Below are positions 26,601 through 35,810 of a stretch of DNA of 64,000 nt, piece after piece. The first letter of the stretch is position 1; each line of letters begins with the position of its first letter. Source of the DNA: Acidobacteriota bacterium (GTDB lineage Bacteria; Acidobacteriota; Terriglobia; Bryobacterales; Bryobacteraceae); NCBI GenBank assembly GCA_016213775.1, contig JACQZR010000189.1, positions 49,914-113,913 on the forward strand, in the 5' to 3' direction. A program made the translations under genes and the position numbers. The notes below the pieces were generated by a model. It made no database searches and had not been told where the DNA came from. It saw only the letters and a list, made by a program, of their open reading frames with translations.

Positions 26601-27503
26601 CTAACCCGCAAGAATACGCGCTACCAACGCGGCATTCTCCTTCACTTCGTCTTTCACCCGTGGGCACATCCCTACATACACACCGTCGATGGGCTTCAGA
26701 CTCTGGAACGCCGTGCGGAATGCCCGCTCCACGTCCGGCTGGCTCGCTATCCGGCCCGCCGCCAGTATCTTGAATGCAAAACAGGGCCGCCTGGTCTGCC
26801 GCATCACTTTGTACATCCGCGGCGGGTCACTCGCCAGATACGCTTCCCGCGGCATTTCCATGATCTCGCCGCCAAGCACACTCCGCCATTCCTCCGGCGT
26901 CCGCGTACGGTTATACACGCACCCCGCGTAGAAATCGACGTCCCAGCCTTTCTCTTCAATGTGGGCAATCACCTCCGGCTTGTGCGTGCCCACCCCCACC
27001 AGTACACCCAACTGCCGCGCCTGCTTGCACCATTCCTCCACAGACCGCATATCGCCGTTCTGCCACGCCGTATCTACTACCTCTCCCTGCCTCTGCAGCG
27101 CGATGGGCTTCAACTCCTTCACCATCTTTGCCGCATCCACCCCGGCGGTCACCTGCGGGATCAGGTGCATCCGGCCACCTTCGGCAACAAACCGTTTCCA
27201 GTCCTGCGGCCCCCGTCCAAGCTCCACGTAGTTGAAGGCGTTGATGCCGAACTCCGCGGCCCTGCGCATCACCTCTATCACCTTGTCCTGCGAGTACCAG
27301 TCCCGCATCATCTGGGCATAGATGTTGTTAAAGTGGGCGAAGCCGTAAAACGGGTTGACACCCAATACAAGCCGGCTGATTTCGACTCCACCGAATTTCA
27401 TTCGTGGCGACTGGCCAACCGCTGAGGCAGCGCTCAAGGCGGTAACAGCCGGCATCAAAGCGGCGCCGGCCTGCAGAAAGTCCCGACGGCTGCGAGGTAT
27501 CAC
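26601..27503 (-). CDS. Tat-exported aldo/keto reductase-like TIM-barrel protein
   Basis: Encodes 300 residues. The start VIPRSRRDFLQAGAALMPAV is a twin-arginine signal (RRDFLQ). The mature part (KFGGVEISRLVLGVNPFYGF) looks like the first strand of an aldo/keto reductase, and RRAAEFGINAFNYVELGRGP fits the second, but the classical Asp-Tyr-Lys-His tetrad is not clearly complete. VGTHKPEVIAHIEEKGWDVD and EENAALV-like helices complete the barrel. The GTG at 27503 is chosen because a GGGAGGT ribosome binding site lies four bases upstream; the longer upstream open frame is antisense to nothing but is unlikely to be translated. Function is uncertain. Confidence 0.75.
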   Translation of the reverse strand: MIPRSRRDFLQAGAALMPAVTALSAASAVGQSPRMKFGGVEISRLVLGVNPFYGFAHFNNIYAQMMRDWYSQDKVIEVMRRAAEFGINAFNYVELGRGPQDWKRFVAEGGRMHLIPQVTAGVDAAKMVKELKPIALQRQGEVVDTAWQNGDMRSVEEWCKQARQLGVLVGVGTHKPEVIAHIEEKGWDVDFYAGCVYNRTRTPEEWRSVLGGEIMEMPREAYLASDPPRMYKVMRQTRRPCFAFKILAAGRIASQPDVERAFRTAFQSLKPIDGVYVGMCPRVKDEVKENAALVARILAG

Positions 27504-27571
27504 GCGCACCTCCCGCCAATCGTTTGCGATGGCTACCCCACGTTGTAGCACATGGGCCTCCGCCCCGCACA

Positions 27572-30400
27572 TTACCGCTGCTCGAACATCCTCGCCGCGG
27601 GAGCGTAGCCCGCAAATCGGCCCCCATCCGGATTCTCCGTGCCAGCATTCATCCGAGCCAGGCCGCGGCTCGACAGCCAGCGCCAAATCGCAGCGTCCTG
27701 TCCCGTAACTCCCGCCGCTTGACGCAACGACGCCTCCGCCTCCGCGCGCCGTTTTCCCGCCAGGTGCCATCGCCCTTCCACCAGACCCAGCCGCGCGCGC
27801 ATCGGCGCATTGGCCTTCGCCGCCACCGGGCGGAGCCGGTCCAGTGTAGCCTCTACGCCCTTCCAATCCCCCGCATCGGCGAACGTCTCCGCCATGCCGA
27901 TGAGTCCGGTGAGCCGCGACAGAGAGGCACTCTGGTTGCGTTTCTCCGCGATCCCCACCATCCGTTCATAGATTGCCCGCGCAGCCGCGAAGTCCCCATT
28001 TCCCTGATGGGCGATGGCCAGGTAGCCCTCCACTGCTAGCACGCTGTCGTGCTCTGGTCCTTGCGCCTCCGCGCGAATCCGCGCAGCTTCGCGAAGCTGA
28101 CTCGCCGCCTCTCGAAACCGCCCGCGATCCAGGTCCAGCACCCCGCCCAGGTACGCTGCAAACGCGCCCTCCAGAGTACCGCGCCCGCCTATCTGCTTCG
28201 CAATCTCCACCGCCTCCGCGATGTGCGACGCGGCCCTCTCTACGTCCTCCTGACGTCTCCGCGTCTGCGCGAGATTCGCCAGCGCCGCCACTACGAAAGG
28301 ATGCCGGTCTCCATTCAAAGTCCGATAGATCCGCAGCGACTCCATGTTCGCCAGCGCCGCTTCGTCGTATTTGCCCTGCCGCGAGTAGATCACCGACAGA
28401 TCGTTCCAGGCCGTCGCTACATCCTGCTGCTTCTCTCCGTACAGTTTCAGAAACGTGGCCAGCGATCGCAGCATGTTCTGCTGCGCTGCCTGGAACTCCC
28501 GGGTTTGCAGTAGCGCGCTGGCGATCAGGTTCAAGCGCAACGCCACCCGGCGGTGTACAGGCCCGAACGCTTTCTCCTCAATCAGCAGCGCCTGCCGGTG
28601 CCGTTGCAACGCGCCCGCGAAATCCGCGCGATCGTAGCGGATCTGCGCCAGGATGCCGAGGCAGTCCGCAGTGTCCTGATGTTGCTCCCCACGCAAACGC
28701 CGCATCAACGCCAGCGCCTGCTGCACGGTGGACTCGGCATCATCCAGCTTGCCCTGCATGCGCAGATTCGAGGCCAGCGCGGCGAGCACGTCCGCCTGCT
28801 CCACCGAGCTCGATTTCATCCAGGCGGCGGCCTGCCGCAAACTCCCTTCCCCTATCGACCACTGCCCATTCGTGGTCTGCACCGCCCCCAGGCGCTTCAA
28901 TGCCGCCGCGCGCTGCCCGCGATCGCTCTGCGCCGCAACAGCCCGTTCCAGCAGTCTCTGCGCCAGCTTCTGTTCTCCCACGACGCCATAGACTTCGCCC
29001 ATCGTCGTGAGCATGCGGCCCATCGTCTCTGGCTGGTCCTGCAATTCCGATTCGATGCGCGCAACGCCGTTGTCCAGTATGTCGCGCGCAGTAGCCTGCC
29101 TGCCGCGGTTCATCGAAGGATCGGCCACCGAGAACGAGCCCACCAGGAACTGCACCACTCGCTCCGCCGCCGCACGCTCGCGCTCCGTCGCATTACGTTC
29201 GCGCACCAACAGCGTGAGGAAGGTCGCCAGCGCTGCCACCGTCATCGTGAGTGCCGCCATCGGGAGTTTGTGCCGGCGCGCGAACTTCCCCGCCTTGTAC
29301 CACGCGCTATCGGCCCGCGCTTGCACGGGAAACCCATCCAGGTAGCGCCCCAGGTCCTCCGACAACTGGCCCGCCGAACGGTAGCGTTGCGCCGGCTGCT
29401 TCTGCATCGCCTTGGCGGCGATGTTTTCCAGGTCCCCCGCAAGTTCCTTTCGAACCTGCCCCAGTGGGCGCGCATCCTGTTCGGTAACGATGCGCTCCAT
29501 CTCGCCCAGCGTTTGTGTGCCCAGCGCGTACGGACGCTGCCCCGACAGCATCTCGTAGAGCATCGCGCCCAGCGAATACACGTCGGTGGCTGTGGTCACC
29601 GGCTCGCCCCGAATCTGCTCCGGACTGGCGTACTCCGGCGTCATCAGCCGCTCGAACGAACGCGTCTCCAGCGATCCTGTCCCCGGCTCCTGCTCCAGCA
29701 GTTTGGCAATCCCGAAATCCAGCAGCTTCGCAGTACCGTCACTGCCAACAATCACGTTGGCCGGCTTCAAGTCCCGGTGCACCACCAGGTTCTCGTGAGC
29801 GTACTGCACCGCGTCGCAAATGGTCCGGAACAGCGTCACCCGCTCCCGCACATTCAGCTCGGTCTGAGAGCAATGTTGAAGTAACGGCAATCCCGGAACG
29901 TACTCCATCACCAGGTAGGGCGCGCCCTCAGGTGTAGATCCGCCATCGAGCACGCGCGCGATATTGCGATGGTCCAGCGCCGCCAGGATCCGCCGTTCCG
30001 TTCGGAACCGCTCCACCAGCGCCGGGCTCGCAAACGCCGCCGGCACCACTTTGATCGCCACCTCTTTGCGAAACACATCATCGTCGCGGCGGGCCCGGAA
30101 CACCTGTCCCATTCCACCTTCACCGAGTTTCTCCAGAATCTCGTAGGGCCCCAGCCGCGCGCCCGGCGAGATGTCCCCGCCAGCCAGCCCCGCCTGGATC
30201 GCCGGTGTGATCGAATCCGCAAACCACTCATCGGACCGTGTGATCGATCCCAGCAGTTCGCCCACCAGGGCGCGCAGCCGGTCGTCACCGGCGCATTCCC
30301 CCGCCACGAATGCAGCGCGCTGCTCGCGCGGCAGGTGGGAAGCCCGGTCGAACAGATCCTGCACTCTGTCCCACTGCTCCAATGACGGTCCCTTAGTCAT
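27572..30400 (-). CDS. Ser/Thr protein kinase with TPR repeats
   Basis: Encodes 942 residues. The kinase domain has LGEGGMGQVFRARRDD (glycine loop), EVAIKVVP with the catalytic Lys, VVHRDLKPANVIVG with Asp near residue 210, DFGIAKLL and the MTPEYASPEQIRGE activation segment. A single transmembrane span (LPMAALTMTVAALATFLTLL) follows at about residue 390. The outer part is a series of TPR-like repeats (ALLIEEKAFGPVHRRVALRL, ALANMESLRIYRTLNGDRHP, EIAKQIGGRG). This is the Pkn2-type kinase common in Acidobacteria. The start overlaps the ECF sigma gene by four bases, so the kinase probably acts with that sigma factor. Confidence 0.93.
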   Translation of the reverse strand: MTKGPSLEQWDRVQDLFDRASHLPREQRAAFVAGECAGDDRLRALVGELLGSITRSDEWFADSITPAIQAGLAGGDISPGARLGPYEILEKLGEGGMGQVFRARRDDDVFRKEVAIKVVPAAFASPALVERFRTERRILAALDHRNIARVLDGGSTPEGAPYLVMEYVPGLPLLQHCSQTELNVRERVTLFRTICDAVQYAHENLVVHRDLKPANVIVGSDGTAKLLDFGIAKLLEQEPGTGSLETRSFERLMTPEYASPEQIRGEPVTTATDVYSLGAMLYEMLSGQRPYALGTQTLGEMERIVTEQDARPLGQVRKELAGDLENIAAKAMQKQPAQRYRSAGQLSEDLGRYLDGFPVQARADSAWYKAGKFARRHKLPMAALTMTVAALATFLTLLVRERNATERERAAAERVVQFLVGSFSVADPSMNRGRQATARDILDNGVARIESELQDQPETMGRMLTTMGEVYGVVGEQKLAQRLLERAVAAQSDRGQRAAALKRLGAVQTTNGQWSIGEGSLRQAAAWMKSSSVEQADVLAALASNLRMQGKLDDAESTVQQALALMRRLRGEQHQDTADCLGILAQIRYDRADFAGALQRHRQALLIEEKAFGPVHRRVALRLNLIASALLQTREFQAAQQNMLRSLATFLKLYGEKQQDVATAWNDLSVIYSRQGKYDEAALANMESLRIYRTLNGDRHPFVVAALANLAQTRRRQEDVERAASHIAEAVEIAKQIGGRGTLEGAFAAYLGGVLDLDRGRFREAASQLREAARIRAEAQGPEHDSVLAVEGYLAIAHQGNGDFAAARAIYERMVGIAEKRNQSASLSRLTGLIGMAETFADAGDWKGVEATLDRLRPVAAKANAPMRARLGLVEGRWHLAGKRRAEAEASLRQAAGVTGQDAAIWRWLSSRGLARMNAGTENPDGGRFAGYAPAARMFEQR

Positions 30401-30978
30401 AGCTCGCGCTTCAGTTCCCGGAAAAGCCACGCTTTGGCGAACTTCAGATCGCGCTCCACAGTGGAATCGGATACGCCCAGCGCCACCGCCATCTCCACGT
30501 AGGAGAGCCCCCCGAAGTAGAACAGCTCAATTGTCTCCGCGGCCCTGCGATTCAACGTGCGCAGCCGCACCAGGGATTCGTCCAGCTCGAGCAGCGTCTC
30601 GTCCTGTTGCGCCACTATCTTCTCGGCATCTTCCAGCGGCCGCACGTGCGCCCCTCCACCCCGCTTCTCCGCGCGCCGCGCTTTGGCATGATCCACCAGA
30701 ACCTGCCTCATGATCCGGGCTGCCACGGCATAGAAGTGCGCCCGGTCTTCCAACTCCCCATCGGCCCCTACCAGTTTCAAATAGGCCTCGTGCACCAGCG
30801 CCGTCGGCGAGAGCGTGTGCCCTTGCCTTTCCTTCGATAGACTGCGCCGCGCCATCCGGTGAAGCTGATCGTAGACGTGCGGGATGAGCGTTTCGAGTGC
30901 GCCTCTATCGCCGCCGCGCCAACGCGCCAGGATCTGCGTGACAGTGGCAGGATTCAATTCCCCCTGCAGTTCCTCCAT
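30397..30978 (-). CDS. ECF-type RNA polymerase sigma factor
   Basis: Encodes 193 residues of the ECF_SUB type that is paired with Ser/Thr kinases. Region 2 is GALETLIPHVYDQLHRMARR with LVHEAYLKLVG, region 4 is LNRRAAETIELFYFGGLSYV followed by the helix-turn-helix EMAVALGVSDSTVERDLKFA. No anti-sigma gene adjoins it. The kinase gene overlaps by four bases, so control by phosphorylation rather than by an anti-sigma factor is a reasonable inference from what is known of such pairs. Confidence 0.93.
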   Translation of the reverse strand: MEELQGELNPATVTQILARWRGGDRGALETLIPHVYDQLHRMARRSLSKERQGHTLSPTALVHEAYLKLVGADGELEDRAHFYAVAARIMRQVLVDHAKARRAEKRGGGAHVRPLEDAEKIVAQQDETLLELDESLVRLRTLNRRAAETIELFYFGGLSYVEMAVALGVSDSTVERDLKFAKAWLFRELKREL

Positions 30979-31093
30979 AGCGCCCGATCATAGCAGACTC
31001 ACCCGGATTCTTTTCAAATTCATGAGGGTGGCGGCCCACACACTTCGCTAACCGGATTGAACACGATTCTCAACGACTGAAGGAAGGACACTC

Positions 31094-31912
31094 ATGCGCA
31101 ACTTTGCTCTCATTCTGGCGGGCCTGTTCACCAGCGCACACCTCGCCGCGTCAACCGTCACCATCTACGGTGACAGGGCGGACACACAGGTTCATAAGTT
31201 CGGTATTCACGGCGGCGATCCGGGACAGAACCAGGGCCAGAACGGCCTCAATGGCGGATTCGATTACTCCATGATCTTCGTCTTCCAACTGCCGGTGGTC
31301 GGCCTCAACCAGATCATCACAAACGCGGAGTTCAGCCCCTACGTGCTGTCCTCCGGCCTCATCAATCCCACCGACCTCTACGGCATCGCCTACCGCGCGC
31401 TGCCCACGGTGCTGGCTTCCGACTGGTTTACCGGGACCGGCGATCCAAACAACACCCTCATCCAATCATCCTTCCTCACGCAGAACACAGTCACCGCCGA
31501 CCGCGCCGTCACTTCGCCGAGCGGCAATGCCGCCCTCACCAGCTTTCTCAACGCCCAGTACGCCGCCGGCGCCGATGACGGTGATTCCGTCTTCTTGCGC
31601 CTCTCCACCAATGCAACCACCCTCGTAAACGGGAGCGTCAACTTCTACTACACCGCCGATGTCGCGCCCTTCCTCGCCGCTGCCACAGGTCTTTCTCTGG
31701 ACTTCTTCCAGGAGCAATTCAGCCCGATCCTCAATGTCACGATCGAGGATAGACCCCAGGACACATCGGTGCCCGAGCCGGCCTCGGTCGCGGGTGTGGG
31801 CCTCGGCCTTGGTTTGCTGATCCTTCTGCGCTCGCGCCGCCAACGCCCGATTGCGGAACTCCGACTCCAACGCGCTGTCGAGCAAGACATTCTTCCGCTG
31901 GGATCTGCGTGA
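31094..31912 (+). CDS. PEP-CTERM exported protein
   Basis: Encodes 272 residues. A signal peptide (MRNFALILAGLFTSAHLAAS) precedes a beta-rich domain with EFSPYVLSSGL and FLRLSTNATTLVNGSVNFYY, resembling the DNRLRE-type or carbohydrate-binding-like folds of surface proteins. The C-terminus is VPEPASVAGVGLGLGLLILL followed by RSRRQR, the PEP-CTERM sorting signal processed by exosortase. An extra 20-residue tail (PIAELRLQRAVEQDILPLGS and A) follows the arginines, which is longer than normal and may reflect a frame change at the end. A GGAAGGA ribosome binding site precedes the ATG. Confidence 0.85.
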   Translation: MRNFALILAGLFTSAHLAASTVTIYGDRADTQVHKFGIHGGDPGQNQGQNGLNGGFDYSMIFVFQLPVVGLNQIITNAEFSPYVLSSGLINPTDLYGIAYRALPTVLASDWFTGTGDPNNTLIQSSFLTQNTVTADRAVTSPSGNAALTSFLNAQYAAGADDGDSVFLRLSTNATTLVNGSVNFYYTADVAPFLAAATGLSLDFFQEQFSPILNVTIEDRPQDTSVPEPASVAGVGLGLGLLILLRSRRQRPIAELRLQRAVEQDILPLGSA

Positions 31913-31983
31913 AGTGACTGGTGCCGCCACCATCGTCGACCGCGAAATGGATATCCTGGTCGCGCGTTGGAGAACCGGTGGGC

Positions 31984-32322
31984 CTATGGTGCGAACATCT
32001 CCTGCAAACGCTCTAGAACGTCCGCGATCGTCTCCGCGTCGAGCCGTCCCAGCGACTTCGCGAGCCGTTCCGCATCGACCGTCCGAAGTTGATCGAGCGC
32101 GACAAACCCGGCCTTGTTCTGGAACCGGCACGCGGGACGCCACGGATACGCCGGACCGCCCGTCGTCATCGGGGCGACGATGACGGTACGCAGATGATCG
32201 TTGAGTTCGTCGGGTGACACGACCACACACCGTCGGGTCTTCTTGATTTCGCTTCCGAGAGTCGGGTCGAGGCGTACGAGATAGACTTGGCCGCGAGCGG
32301 CGGAGGATCGTCCTACCGCCAT
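31984..32322 (-). CDS. mazF: MazF/PemK-type endoribonuclease toxin
   Basis: Encodes 112 residues. SSAARGQVYLVRLDPTLGSE, RRCVVVSPDELND, TVIVAPMTTGG and GFVALDQLRTVDAERLAK are the four conserved blocks of MazF/PemK, with the Arg and Thr/Ser active residues. The gene overlaps the antitoxin gene by ten bases. It cleaves mRNA at short sequence motifs in known members. Confidence 0.93.
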   Translation of the reverse strand: MAVGRSSAARGQVYLVRLDPTLGSEIKKTRRCVVVSPDELNDHLRTVIVAPMTTGGPAYPWRPACRFQNKAGFVALDQLRTVDAERLAKSLGRLDAETIADVLERLQEMFAP

Positions 32323-32570
32323 TCCCAGCCCTCTCTATCGAACTTCGTCGGCGTAGGCTCGTCGAGCAGCGCATCATCCCCTCCGGTGTGCATCTTCTTT
32401 GCTGCCTCAGCCCAACCGCTGCGCGCATGGTGGGCGGCCTGAACGATGAGGCGCCCTCGCTCCGCATGCAGCTCGACCTCCTCGGGCAATTCGGCCTCGT
32501 CAAGTAGTGTCTTGGGGATCCGGATCCCTTTGGAATTGCCGATCCGCACGATGCGCGTCTTCGTCAACAC
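32313..32570 (-). CDS. mazE: MazE-type antitoxin (AbrB fold)
   Basis: Encodes 85 residues. KTRIVRIGNSKGIRIPKTLL, then DEAELPEEVELHAERGRLIV, is the swapped-hairpin AbrB DNA-binding domain, and the C-terminal stretch ending in FDREGWEWR is the toxin-binding tail with the usual acidic and aromatic residues. The best start is the GTG at 32570 (no ATG is available). No convincing ribosome binding site precedes it; an operator-like palindrome lies six bases upstream. Confidence 0.9.
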   Translation of the reverse strand: MLTKTRIVRIGNSKGIRIPKTLLDEAELPEEVELHAERGRLIVQAAHHARSGWAEAAKKMHTGGDDALLDEPTPTKFDREGWEWR

Positions 32571-32575
32571 GGTGA

Positions 32576-32586
32576 CTACATTGTAG
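32576..32586. promoter_or_regulatory. Candidate MazEF operator
   Basis: CTACA-T-TGTAG is an 11-base perfect palindrome five bases upstream of the mazE start codon. AbrB-fold antitoxins usually bind such sites to repress their own operon. A short spacing to the start suggests a leaderless or very short 5' end, but this is inference. Confidence 0.45.
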
Positions 32587-32700
32587 CCACGTCCTGCCGG
32601 CCACGCAGCAGCACAGGCCGGACCATCGATGCTATGCGGTTCGGGTGTCTGGCGCGAACACTCGTGAATGACGGCAGCCGTGTGCCACGAAACGGGGTTT

Positions 32701-32774
32701 TGGCTGGGACGCAGGGACTCGAACCCCGATACGCAGATCCAGAGTCTGCAGTCTTACCATTAGACGACGTCCCA
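32701..32774 (-). tRNA. tRNA-Gln (anticodon CTG)
   Basis: The minus strand folds into a full cloverleaf. The acceptor stem TGGGACG pairs with CGTCCCA, the anticodon stem is GCAGA/TCTGC with loop CTCTGGA and anticodon CTG, and the T arm contains GGTTCGAGTCC. The discriminator is G and the CCA end is encoded. Length is 74 bases. CTG reads CAG glutamine codons, and the tRNA-Gln-like start TGGGA fits. Confidence 0.95.
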
Positions 32775-32811
32775 ACTGGAGTACAAAACTATATTATCAA
32801 ACGGAGCCCCA

Positions 32812-33486
32812 TTACGGTAGCGCGCGCAGGATAAATGCCGCCACCAACTCGCCCAGGAACCGGTACCCCTCCGGCTTGTAATGCACGTTCACCGGCGTCT
32901 GCAACTCGCCCAACTTCGGCAGCACCGCCTCATAGAGGTCGTTCACCGTTACCCCGTTGCGCTGCATCACCGCCACCGCCACCGCATTAAACTTCGCCAC
33001 ATCCGCCGGATTCCGCGGCGGACTCACCTTGCCCTCCGGCACCGGCGTCGTGGTGGCATAGATCAGCTTCGCCCGCGTCTTCTTCAACCGCCCCACCAGC
33101 GCCTCGAGGTTCTTCTCGTACTCCTCAATCCCCACCTGGTGCTTGCCGCCTTCCATGATCTTGAGATCGTGCAGACCCCAGTTCATGTGGATCACGTCCC
33201 ACCTGCCCGAGCCGAGCCACTCCTCTATGTGCTCCAGCGAAAAGCGCGTGAACGCCGCATTGGTCGGGATGCGCAGCACGTTGGCCTTCCCCGTAAGCAT
33301 CTCGCGAACGGGCAGCGTGTAGCCCATCGAAATGGAATCGCCGATGAGCAGCACTCGCGGCAGGCCCGGCGTTTCCGTGATCGGTGCAACCGCCGGATTG
33401 GGTGCCTGCCCAAACACCATGCCCGCCGCCATCAGGCACAAGGAGAGTCGACGCGTGAGTCCCATAAAGCTTGCAGTATACTTCAT
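32812..33486 (-). CDS. Exported SGNH/GDSL hydrolase
   Basis: Encodes 224 residues. Signal peptide (SLCLMAAGMVFGQ) is followed by block I VLLIGDSISMGYTLP with the nucleophilic Ser, a block II/III region HMNWGLHDLKIMEGG in which Asn and His take the oxyanion and catalytic positions, and block V NDLYEAVLP to VHYKPEGYRFLGELVA carrying the final His. It is probably an esterase or acyl-polysaccharide hydrolase. The ATG at 33486 overlaps the uvrC stop by four bases, so it is likely cotranscribed with that unrelated gene; an internal ATG seven codons later is an alternative. Confidence 0.87.
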   Translation of the reverse strand: MKYTASFMGLTRRLSLCLMAAGMVFGQAPNPAVAPITETPGLPRVLLIGDSISMGYTLPVREMLTGKANVLRIPTNAAFTRFSLEHIEEWLGSGRWDVIHMNWGLHDLKIMEGGKHQVGIEEYEKNLEALVGRLKKTRAKLIYATTTPVPEGKVSPPRNPADVAKFNAVAVAVMQRNGVTVNDLYEAVLPKLGELQTPVNVHYKPEGYRFLGELVAAFILRALP

Positions 33487-35294
33487 GACTGCGCATGATC
33501 GGGCTGCGCCGCAAAGTACTCCTTCAACCGCCGCGCCGCAACACGGCCCACCACCTGCATCCAATCGCCTTCAGTAGCTGCCCGCACGCGTTCCAGACTG
33601 CCAAAGTGCTGCAGGAGCTTCTGCACGGTCTTCGGGCCGACGCCCGGAATCTCGATCAACTCCGACCGCAGCCGGGCCGCATCGCGCCGGTTCCTGTGGA
33701 AGGTCACCGCGAACCGGTGCGCCTCGTCACGAACCTGCTGCACCAGATGCAGCACCGGCGAGAATTTATCCAGCACCACCGGCTCGTTCTCACTCCCGAA
33801 CACATAAATCCATTCTTCGCGTTTGGCAATCGACGCCAGCGGCTGGTTGATCACTCCGATGGCTTCCAGCGCCTCCGCCGCCGCATGCAACTGGCCGAGC
33901 CCACCATCCACCAGCACCAGCGTCGGCATCTTCGCATTCTCCGCCTGCAGCCGCGAATAGCGCCGCGTAATCACCTCGCGCATGCTGGCGAAGTCATCGT
34001 TACCAACCACCGTCTGGATGATGAACTTACGGTAGTCCGGCTTCTTCATCCGGCCCTCTTCCCACACCACCATGCTGGCGACTTTGTCGGTCCCCTGAAT
34101 GTGCGAAATATCGAAACACTCGATGCGTTTGATGGGCTCGTCCACCCCCAGCGCGTCCTGCAGCGCTTCCTGAATCGCCAGCGAACTCGGCTTCATCACC
34201 CGGAAACGCAGATCAAAGGAGTGCTTGGCGTTCGTCTCCACCAGTTCGAGCATGGCCTTCTTCTGGCCCCGCTGCGGCGTGTGGATCTCCACTTTCCGTC
34301 CGCGCTTCTCGGTCAACAGCTCTTCCAACACCGCGCAATCCTCAAACTCCACCGGCACATGAATCCGCCCCGGCACATACTGTTGATCGAGGTACAACTG
34401 CAGCAGCAGATCGGTGAAGAACTCCGGCGGATCGAAGACGTGCTGGTCTTCCCAGAAGAACTCGCGCCGGTCCACAATGCGGCCCCCGCGCAGGTGAAAC
34501 AGATTCACCGCCACCAGCGGCGGCTCTGCATAGTAGGCCAGGATGTCGGTATCGTCGCCCTCCGCCGAGGCCATCTTCTGGCGTTGTTCCAACTCCTCCA
34601 CTGTCGTGATGAGATCGCGCAGCGCGGCGGCTTCTTCAAACCGCATATCTATTGAAGCCGACCCCATCCGTTCCCGCAGCCCTCCAATAAGATTGCGGTG
34701 CTTGCCCTCAAGAAACATCCGCGTATCGCGCACGGCCTGTTCATAGGTTTCAATCGAGACCAGCCCCTGGACGCATGGCCCGTGACACCGGTGTATGTGG
34801 TACTCCAGGCAGGGCTGCTTGTGATACTGCGTCAGATCCACCTTGCACGACGGCACCTTGAAATGCCGGTGGATGAAGTTCACCACCCGGTAGGCGAGGT
34901 TGCCTGGAAAGTACGGCCCAAAGTACGTACCGCCCTTGCGCAGCCGCCGCGTCACATACACCCGCGGATACTTCTCCTGCGTGAGTTGCACGTACGGGTA
35001 CGTCTTGTCATCGCGCAGCAGGATGTTGAACCGCGGCTTGTACTGCTTGATCAGATTATTCTCAAGCGCCAGCGCTTCTTTCTCGTTATCCACCGTGATG
35101 TATTCAACATCGCGCGCCTCGGCGATCAACGAACCCGTCTTGGTATCCGCCAGCCGGTCGTCATTGAAGTAGCTCCGAACACGGCTTCGCAGGCTTTTCG
35201 CCTTGCCCACGTAGATCACTTTGCCCTTGGCGTCCTTGTACAGATACACTCCGGGCCCAAGGGGGAGCTGGGTCACTTTTTCGCGGAGTTCCAT
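33483..35294 (-). CDS. uvrC: Excinuclease ABC subunit C
   Basis: Encodes 603 residues, the normal size. The N-terminal GIY-YIG nuclease has GVYLYKDAKGKVIYVGKAKS, with YFNDDR nearby. Then come the Cys-rich region (CLEYHIHRCHGPCVQGLVS), a UvrB-binding segment (ALRDLITTVEELEQRQK), the RNase-H-like second nuclease with IECFDISHIQGTDKVASMVV, VLVDGGLGQL, and the helix-hairpin-helix end IEIPGVGPKTVQKLLQHFGS. It makes both incisions in nucleotide-excision repair. It is divergent from the TPR gene. Confidence 0.97.
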   Translation of the reverse strand: MELREKVTQLPLGPGVYLYKDAKGKVIYVGKAKSLRSRVRSYFNDDRLADTKTGSLIAEARDVEYITVDNEKEALALENNLIKQYKPRFNILLRDDKTYPYVQLTQEKYPRVYVTRRLRKGGTYFGPYFPGNLAYRVVNFIHRHFKVPSCKVDLTQYHKQPCLEYHIHRCHGPCVQGLVSIETYEQAVRDTRMFLEGKHRNLIGGLRERMGSASIDMRFEEAAALRDLITTVEELEQRQKMASAEGDDTDILAYYAEPPLVAVNLFHLRGGRIVDRREFFWEDQHVFDPPEFFTDLLLQLYLDQQYVPGRIHVPVEFEDCAVLEELLTEKRGRKVEIHTPQRGQKKAMLELVETNAKHSFDLRFRVMKPSSLAIQEALQDALGVDEPIKRIECFDISHIQGTDKVASMVVWEEGRMKKPDYRKFIIQTVVGNDDFASMREVITRRYSRLQAENAKMPTLVLVDGGLGQLHAAAEALEAIGVINQPLASIAKREEWIYVFGSENEPVVLDKFSPVLHLVQQVRDEAHRFAVTFHRNRRDAARLRSELIEIPGVGPKTVQKLLQHFGSLERVRAATEGDWMQVVGRVAARRLKEYFAAQPDHAQS

Positions 35295-35343
35295 CTGTAG
35301 GCTGCATCCTCATTCTGGCACGCGCGCTCACCGTCGTATACTC

Positions 35344-35760
35344 GTGGTTGTGAGCCTCACCGCGTCACTGCTTCGCTCAATCCTCTTCGGCGCCCTGCTC
35401 TGTTCGGCCCAGCAGAAGGCCCAACAGACCAAGCCCGTCGAACCTCCGGAAGAGGACGAAAGCGCCAAACCCCGCGAGTATGGCTTCAACCCTCTCCAGG
35501 CCGCCAGCGACGTCAAGGTCGGCCAGTACTATCTGAAAAAGGGCAGCCTGAAAGCGGCAGCAAAGCGTTTTGAAGAGGCCACCAAATGGAACCCCACCCT
35601 CGCCGAGGCTTTCCTCTTTCTCGCCGAGACCCGCGAGAAGATGAAGGACAAATCCGGTGCCAAAGACGCCTACGAAAAGTACCTCGCCCTCGCCCCCGAG
35701 GCGAAGAACGCCTCCGCCATCCGCAAAAAGTACGGCCTCAAGGAACCCACCACCAAGTAG
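35344..35760 (+). CDS. Exported TPR-repeat protein
   Basis: Encodes about 138 residues. A hydrophobic signal (SLTASLLRSILFGALLCSA) is followed by a charged linker (KPVEPPEEDESAKPREYGFN) and two TPR motifs, DVKVGQYYLKKGSLKAAAKR and AEAFLFLAETREKMKDKSGA, which form a helical interaction surface. The start is GTG at 35344 or, less likely, at 35350; no ATG is in frame. The linker resembles the ends of lipoprotein-assembly TPR proteins, but its partner is not evident. Confidence 0.72.
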   Translation: MVVSLTASLLRSILFGALLCSAQQKAQQTKPVEPPEEDESAKPREYGFNPLQAASDVKVGQYYLKKGSLKAAAKRFEEATKWNPTLAEAFLFLAETREKMKDKSGAKDAYEKYLALAPEAKNASAIRKKYGLKEPTTK

Positions 35761-35810
35761 CGAACCAACCGCTCGAATCCTAAGAAGCGCGGTTCCAATA
35801 CCACCTGCGC

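Noticed and set aside
26601..27866. Longer start for the aldo/keto-reductase-like gene
   Set aside because: The added 121 residues are glycine/arginine-rich and overlap the end of the kinase gene. A ribosome binding site supports the GTG at 27503.
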